Both the position numbers and the translations under genes were made by a program. From assembly GCA_947652605.1 (NCBI GenBank), contig OX393578.1, positions 52,459,415 through 52,523,414 on the forward strand: a stretch of 64,000 bases of DNA, in the 5' to 3' direction. Under the pieces are notes generated by a model. The model saw nothing but the letters and a program-made list of their open reading frames with translations, was not told where the DNA came from and did not search any database. This DNA comes from Elmis aenea. Taxonomy: Eukaryota; Arthropoda; Insecta; Coleoptera; Elmidae. Below are positions 58,379 through 64,000 of the stretch, piece after piece (the stretch's first letter is position 1; each line of letters starts with the position of its first letter).

Positions 58379-61300
58379 CTAGCACTTGTTGACATCAGGC
58401 GGTGTGACGAGATATTCGTCAGCTCTTTTGTGATCGTTAAGTGCCTTCAGAGTGTACTGATCTTGGGGCAGCTCGGATTTGCGACGCACTAACGGTTTGT
58501 TGACGTTGTTTCCTTTGCGTACCTGCAAAACAATTAAGAACGAGCTAGTAACTTTTAATCTAGTGATCTTTTTAGCCGGGCATACAAGCTTATCGCACAG
58601 CACCAAACAGTTGATCAGCGATGGCCAGCCCGTAAGAACGAAAGGGCTGTAGTGACAAATATAAACAAAATTTTCGCTAAGGACGGGAGTTAAAAAATCA
58701 TATCAGTATAAAAAAGTTAAAAGCAAAAATATGCTTTACGTATAAAACTATTACTTATAGTTTTGTAATATTTATTTATATTTAAATTCCTTCACTTTTT
58801 CTGGTTTACTAATTTATCGATGGCTCTAGAATTGAAATTAGGTAATCTAAAGTGGTCAAATCCAGTGAAAAATGTACCAAATTTTTCATTTAAATTTTCT
58901 TGCTTAAAGGTAAACACAAAAAATGGATTCCTTGTGCATATTGAACAGAATTTTTGTTATTTTTATTTATTTACATTTAAAAAATTTCAATAATATTTTT
59001 GAAAAACGGCTGTAAATAAAACACAAGAAATAATTATACAGGGTGTCCCGTTTTTCGAGGCTAAGCATGGGTACTTGCTTATTTTTAGACATACAAAGTC
59101 GGTTAAATTAGACAAAAGATGCGTATTTTCATGCTGAGCAATAATCTTAAGAGATAATTGTCTTATCATTTTTAGTTTCTGAGATATCGTTACATCGTTG
59201 TAATCAGAAAAAAGATCTTTATTCAAAAATGTGAAAATCCAATATGGCGCCCATAAGACAAAAAACAGTTGTATATCGTATCTCTGCCATTTTGAAAGAT
59301 AGAAAAAACTAGCTTCATTGGTTTTTGAATTAATAGATGAAAACCAAAATTACAAATTCTTGTTTTTTTTCTCAAAAACTAAAAATGATAAGGCAATTAT
59401 CTCTTAAGGTTGTTGCTCAGCATGAAAATGCGCAACTTTTGTCTAATTTAACCGACTTCGTATCTCTAAAGATAAGCGAGATACCCATGCTCAGCCTTGA
59501 AAAACGGGACACCCTGTATATCAGCTCTTAAGCTCGCAGTCGTTAACTTGGCTTGGGCTACAATGATAGCGGCCCCAATAGCATGTATATCATGTGTCAC
59601 CCCCACTCCATGTCTATTCGCCACTTCGTATACAGGGTGATTCAAATTCGAGGGCGATCATGGGGATATCACTTATTACTGAAGATAGAGGGTAGGTTCA
59701 AATTTGGCAAAGTTGCTAAATTTTATGCTCGTCAATAATATCAAAACAGATTTGAAATATCTTCAACTGTTTTTGTAAAGATTGAAAAAACTGAACAAAC
59801 GACTTTGTTTTTTTGCTATAACTTTTTTTTATAATTTTAGTTTTAATCAAGTACCTATAAAACAAAACGGAATAGGCACAGCAAAAAATCGGTGGCACCA
59901 TTAAAAGTAAAATAAAAAGTGGCAATGAAAAAGTTTTTACAGATTAAAAAAAAATTATAACTAAAAAAGTTATAGCAAAAAAACAAAAAGTAATTTTTGC
60001 AGTTTTTCAATTTTTTAAAAACAGTTGAAGACATTTTAAATCTGTTTTGATATTATTGATGAGCATAAAATTTAGCAACTTTGCCAAATTTAAACCTACC
60101 CTCTATCTTCAGTAATAAGCGAGATCCCCATGGTTGCCCTCGAATTTGAATCACCCTGTACATGTCCTAGATAGCATTTTCAGCATGGAAACAACAAAGA
60201 TCTTGTTTATTATAAAAGATACAGGTTTGTTTAATTTCGATCAATTGTTCTTAAATATAAGGGGGGCAACAATTTATTTTAAAAAGTACAAACTTTAGAA
60301 GTTATGGCAAAAAATATGAAAATGTTGAATTTCTCTTTTAACTTTTTTGTCTTAATCTTTGGGTTATTTTTATACCTTCTTTCTTAAGGTACATTTTTAT
60401 GTAAAATGTAATTATTATTTTTATTTTTTTTAATCACTTAATTTTTGATTTCATTTTTTCTTACGGGCCGTCAAGTTGGCTTTGGAATAGTTAAACAGGT
60501 TTTTTCCCCTCCTTCTAATGATATATCACTTGTCATATCTATTTAAATAAATAACTCAGAAAATCAAGAAAAATTGTAATTTACCTTCACTTATCAAGCT
60601 ATCTATGAAAAAAGAAACAATAAACAACCAATTAAATGTCAAATGACAGTATCATTTGTTTGCAATATCATTTATTATAATTTTATAATATTGTTGTGTA
60701 ATTCTATAGTCTTTGTAGTAATTTTGTTATAATTAAGGTAAAATAAACAAATAATGAAAAATTTGACATGTGTAGATGCTACATTCTTTGCCATAAAAAC
60801 AGTTTTTTACAAATCAAAGTTATTTTTCATTACGTCTTTCATAATAATTGAAAAATACGACGTTAAATTAGTTTTTCCAAATGTTAAGACATAAAAACAC
60901 TTGTGTACTGACCTCTTGCGCTTCTTTTTCAAAATTCTCAAAACTAAGATCATCTTCTTGATCGGGACTATTTGATATATTGTTCATGCCGTAACTAAGT
61001 GGTCCTTGAATTGTATCGTATCCTGGACTTCTGGCAGCCAAAGTTTCCACCCGATTCCATAGTTCGTCGCGTTGATGTTGTTTCTCGCGTTCCCTAGAAC
61101 AACACCATTCAATAACATGTTGTTTTTTTTTAAAATAAGATTGACAGCTTACTTTTGCCGTTCTTGTTTGTACTGCTGCGTGCACTCATCGAATAATTTC
61201 TGATTCATTTCCATGAACAACTTCAACGCGTTGTATATAAGACCGTGAATGGTTTTATTCCAATGGCTTTTAGAATTGCGATAAAGGCTGGGAAACATCA

Positions 61301-62111
61301 CCGGAAGGATTGCGATCGCGTTTTCCGACACCAAAGACATTACATAATCATTGTTCCAGTAATATAAAGCTCTTTCGGCGACTTGAAAGTGCGGCGAACT
61401 AACACATTTCGCGAGTTGTTTAAATAACGGGTCCATTACTTTCTGGAATTCCGCTGGTTCTATGACATCCAAAATTTCCTCTAGCTCGTTAAGAAACATG
61501 ACCTCCTTCGGACTGTGCGTTTTGGGCCAATATTTAAGTAAACTACGTATAACGGGTTGCGTCAGGGATGGGTCTTTTTCTAAGAACTGTACTACACAGT
61601 AGGCCAGCTGGGGGTGATATACAGACAACGATTTAACCTTATGTAAAGGCATTAGTACACGTAACAAAAACACTTTGTGTTCCTCTTTCAGAGGCAACGC
61701 AAATCCATTAATAATAGAGCCTAATATTTCTAGTAATTCGGCAATACCATTATGATGCTCGGTTTCATAAATAAATCTATAAAATACATTATTTATTTGT
61801 TTACGTATAAACGCTCGCAATCCTAAAAATTTCCCGTAAATTCGATGAAGCGTCGTCTTCAAAAGATCTCGTTCACGCGGATCCTCCGAATCGAACAGTT
61901 CAAGTAAGTTGAGTACGAACTTATGATCTATGTAACGTTTCGCTACGTTCGGTTGAAAGTCGGGAGCCTCTAACATTCGTAAAAATAATTCGTACACTAG
62001 CTGAAGATGTGGCCAGGCTGCCTCTAAAGTCGGCTCGTCTTCTTCCGGATCAAATTCCGCTCCGTTGGGATTCGATGAAGGTGGAAGTGTTCTGAATAGA
62101 TTCACTGCAAA
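58379..62111 (-). CDS. wrd: PP2A regulatory subunit B56 (well-rounded / delta-gamma type), 5' partial
   Basis: Targets the PP2A core enzyme to LxxIxE-type substrates. Exons seen: 62111-61153 (acceptor could be 62104), 61093-60913 and 58522-58379. The large exon holds the conserved HEAT-like core, e.g. [60 protein letters not shown] and [20 protein letters not shown]. The C-terminal exon has [20 protein letters not shown], a tail found in delta/gamma-type B56 and fly well-rounded but not in the epsilon/widerborst type; this is why I chose wrd. The first coding exons lie upstream of 62111 and were not found before the window ends, so the N terminus is missing here. The last intron holds fold-back elements O, P and Q. 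Confidence 0.94.
59037..59518. mobile_element. Fold-back element O, deleted copy of J
   Basis: TACAGGGTGTCCCGTTTTTC and GAAAAACGGGACACCCTGTA ends. The arms equal those of J with the centre mostly lost. Confidence 0.9.
59631..60160. mobile_element. Fold-back element P
   Basis: TACAGGGTGATTCAAATTCG ... CGAATTTGAATCACCCTGTA, with CATGGGGATATCACTTATTA and TTCAAATTTGGCAAAGTTGC in the arms. Confidence 0.9.
60161..60830. mobile_element. Half-copy of element I (Q)
   Basis: Follows the left arm of I: AGCATTTTCAGCATGG, a TTATTATAAAAGATACAGGT-like block, ATCACTTATCAAGCTATCTA-like segment, ending near an AATGAAAAATTTGACATG start. The right arm is missing. Confidence 0.7.
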
Positions 62112-62197
62112 CTATAAAAGCAGTCAATATTTGGCATCACTTAATAATTTATCACAAGTTTATAAAAGACCAATATTTACAATTTTTTTAAATAATA

Positions 62198-62713
62198 TAC
62201 AGGATGATTGAAATTCGAGTTTAAGCATGGGGATCTCGCTCATTATAATAGCTAGAGTATAGGTTTAAATTTGACAAAGTTCTAAATTTCGTGCTCAATA
62301 GTAATCCAAAGAGAAATTGAAAATATCTCAAACGGCATCCGAGAAAATTAGAAAAACTCAGAAAATATGATTTTTGAAAGTACTTTAGATTTGTAAAAAC
62401 ATTGCCCAAGCAACTTTTTAAGCCGAATCGGATGGGGGTCACAAATTTTTCCTAGGTCGATTCATTTTTGTTTTATGATAACAAACTTTATTTCTTATGG
62501 GCGCAATTTTTGCAATTTACATAATCAAATGGCATTTATTTTTCTGAATTCATTGATGTATCACACATGGTATTTTACTTCTTTATTCACTGCCAAATTT
62601 AAAAAAAAGGGTTTTAAACAATAACCGTTATAAATCAGGTAGGCCGGTCATTGTAGTTTATGTTGTTTCCATGACAACCAATTAACAAACTAAAAGTATT
62701 GAAAGCCTATTAC
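62198..62713. mobile_element. Left part of an L/M-family fold-back element (R)
   Basis: TACAGGATGATTGAAATTCG followed by the L/M arm, stopping at TA where a pogo-like end starts. The second arm is absent from the window. Confidence 0.8.
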
Positions 62714-63245
62714 AGTGAGCTCGCGTTATAAGCAACTAACGGCGGCCAATTCCGATCTAAAAGTTGCTTATAACGTGAAAGTTGCTTATATGATAGAAAT
62801 AGAAACGATTCGATTTTTAACATAAAAAAAACTTGTTTTTAGTAGTAAAACTAAAAATAAAAGTTTACACAATAACAACGCGATCGTGGTCGCGTTGCTA
62901 TGGTGATCTGTACGTACCTATGTCAAACGAAATACGCGCGTGCCACGTACCTTTAGTCGTGATCTATGTACTTGTACATCTCTCAAATAAAAAAATATGA
63001 TGTGATTTCATGGCAAGTATACAGAGCGGATGAAACGGCCTTATTTTACAAGTGTTTACCGGACAAAACTCTTGTTCATACACGTAAGAAAAATATTCCC
63101 GAGAGAAAAATATCTAAGCAACGAGTTAGGTACTATTATACCGTGTGCAAATTCCACCGACAATCATAAATTGAACTTATGGTCTTTGGTAAATTATATA
63201 AAGCCAAAAATTTTTAGTAATTTAACCTACGAGTTTATTACATTA
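62713..63245 (+). mobile_element. pogo/Tigger-like element relic
   Basis: Left end CAGTGAGCTCGCGTTATAAG sits directly after TA. Plus strand reads YRADETALFYKCLPDKTL, the first catalytic-Asp region of Tigger-type DDE transposases, then continues in another frame (KYLSNELGTIIPCANST). Frameshifted and lacking the rest of the gene. Confidence 0.82.
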
Positions 63246-63248
63246 TTA

Positions 63249-64000
63249 TACAGCGTCATTCAAAAAGTCTGCAAGAAATGGAAATTTTTTTTTATTATTA
63301 ATTTCTCAAAAAAATTTATTCCTGATAAAAGTTGGTGCATGGTCGAAAATTAATTTAAGGGGAAAAAAAGTTTGATAAAAAGTCATAGAACACTAGATTT
63401 TACCGATTTTTGAAATATTTGCAAGTGTAAAGAGCCCTTAGTTTAAGAGTTACAAAAAAAATGTACTTATAAGAAAAAGTTATGTAGAATCCAATAATAA
63501 GTCTAGATTTAAATTTTGACGGTCAAATTCAAATTTTTATTTTTTAAGAAATTTTAACATTCAAAAAGTCTGCAACAAATGGAAAAGTTTTTTATTATCG
63601 ATTTTTCTGAAAATTTTATTCCTAATGAAGTTGGTATATGGTCTAAATCTAATTTTAAGATGAAAAAAAAAATAAAAAGTCATATGACACTAGATTTTCA
63701 TGGTTTTTGATTTTTTGAATGTTAAAATTTCGTGACAAATAAAAATTAGAATTTAACCCTCAGAATTTAAACCTAGTTCGGTTTTTAGATTCTTAATAAC
63801 TTTTTTCGATAAAAATAAAATTTTCCATTTGTTGCAGACTTTTTGAATGTTAAAATTTCTTAAAAAATAAAAATTGAAATTTGACCGTCAAAATTTAAAT
63901 CTAGCTATATTTTGGGATTTTTTAAAAACTCTGTCCATATTTTTTTTTGTATCTCTTAAAATATTTCAAAAATCACTAATATCTAGTGTCATATGATTTT
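63249..64000. repeat. Inverted/direct repeats with ATTCAAAAAGTCTGCAA core
   Basis: The unit ATTCAAAAAGTCTGCAAGAA occurs at about 63258 and 63561 on plus and inverted near 63830 (TTGCAGACTTTTTGAATGTT). Surrounding segments (TTGACCGTCAAAATTTAAAT) also recur inverted. It starts TACAGCGTCATTC and continues past the window edge. Confidence 0.78.

Noticed and set aside
1..64000. CRISPR array, bacterial operon or tRNA/rRNA gene
   Set aside because: The window is eukaryotic nuclear DNA; tandem repeats present are minisatellites, and no tRNA or rRNA sequence was recognised on reading.

Overview
The window is AT-rich nuclear DNA of an arthropod, most likely a holometabolous insect and possibly a beetle; the species cannot be fixed from sequence alone. 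The case rests on split genes with consensus GT/AG introns, a Hairless gene (an arthropod-specific Notch antagonist), insect-type homologues throughout, and a very high load of DNA transposons. Exon joins were placed by eye from homology, reading-frame phase and splice consensus. Every gene model closes in frame across all joins, except that base counting leaves +/-1 at the Nup133 start.

Layout from left to right. The minus strand at 1696-9585 carries an MTA1-like NuRD subunit whose 3' end runs off the left edge. Minus 13643-18896 is Hairless. Plus 19620-21035 is eIF4A3, divergent from Hairless. Minus 22315-29514 is SF3B2, tail to tail with eIF4A3. Plus 30151-33096 is a 981-residue, single-exon NuSAP-like protein, divergent from SF3B2. 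Minus 33377-34075 is mRpS18A, whose 3' end nearly collides with the previous gene. Minus 35090-42872 is Nup133. A gene-poor stretch of about 7 kb follows (42873-50196). Minus 50197-56648 is spastin. Minus 58379-62111 is a PP2A B56 subunit of the well-rounded/delta-gamma type, whose 5' exons lie beyond the right edge.

The genes are unrelated housekeeping and regulatory genes (chromatin, Notch repression, exon-junction complex, U2 snRNP, spindle, mitoribosome, nuclear pore, microtubule severing, phosphatase targeting) and form no pathway together. Introns and intergenic DNA hold most of the novelty. At least sixteen long fold-back (inverted-repeat) elements end in TACAGGGTG and are flanked by TA. 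Their arms diverge into several families, yet most share a subterminal CATGGG-ATCTCGCTTAT block. At least two carry pieces of one small reading frame that resembles the insect-transposon helix-turn-helix domain DUF4817. hAT elements with 8-bp target duplications, a piggyBac-like element in TTAA, a pogo/Tigger relic, a Harbinger-like MITE and four LINE fragments are nested among them, up to three levels deep.
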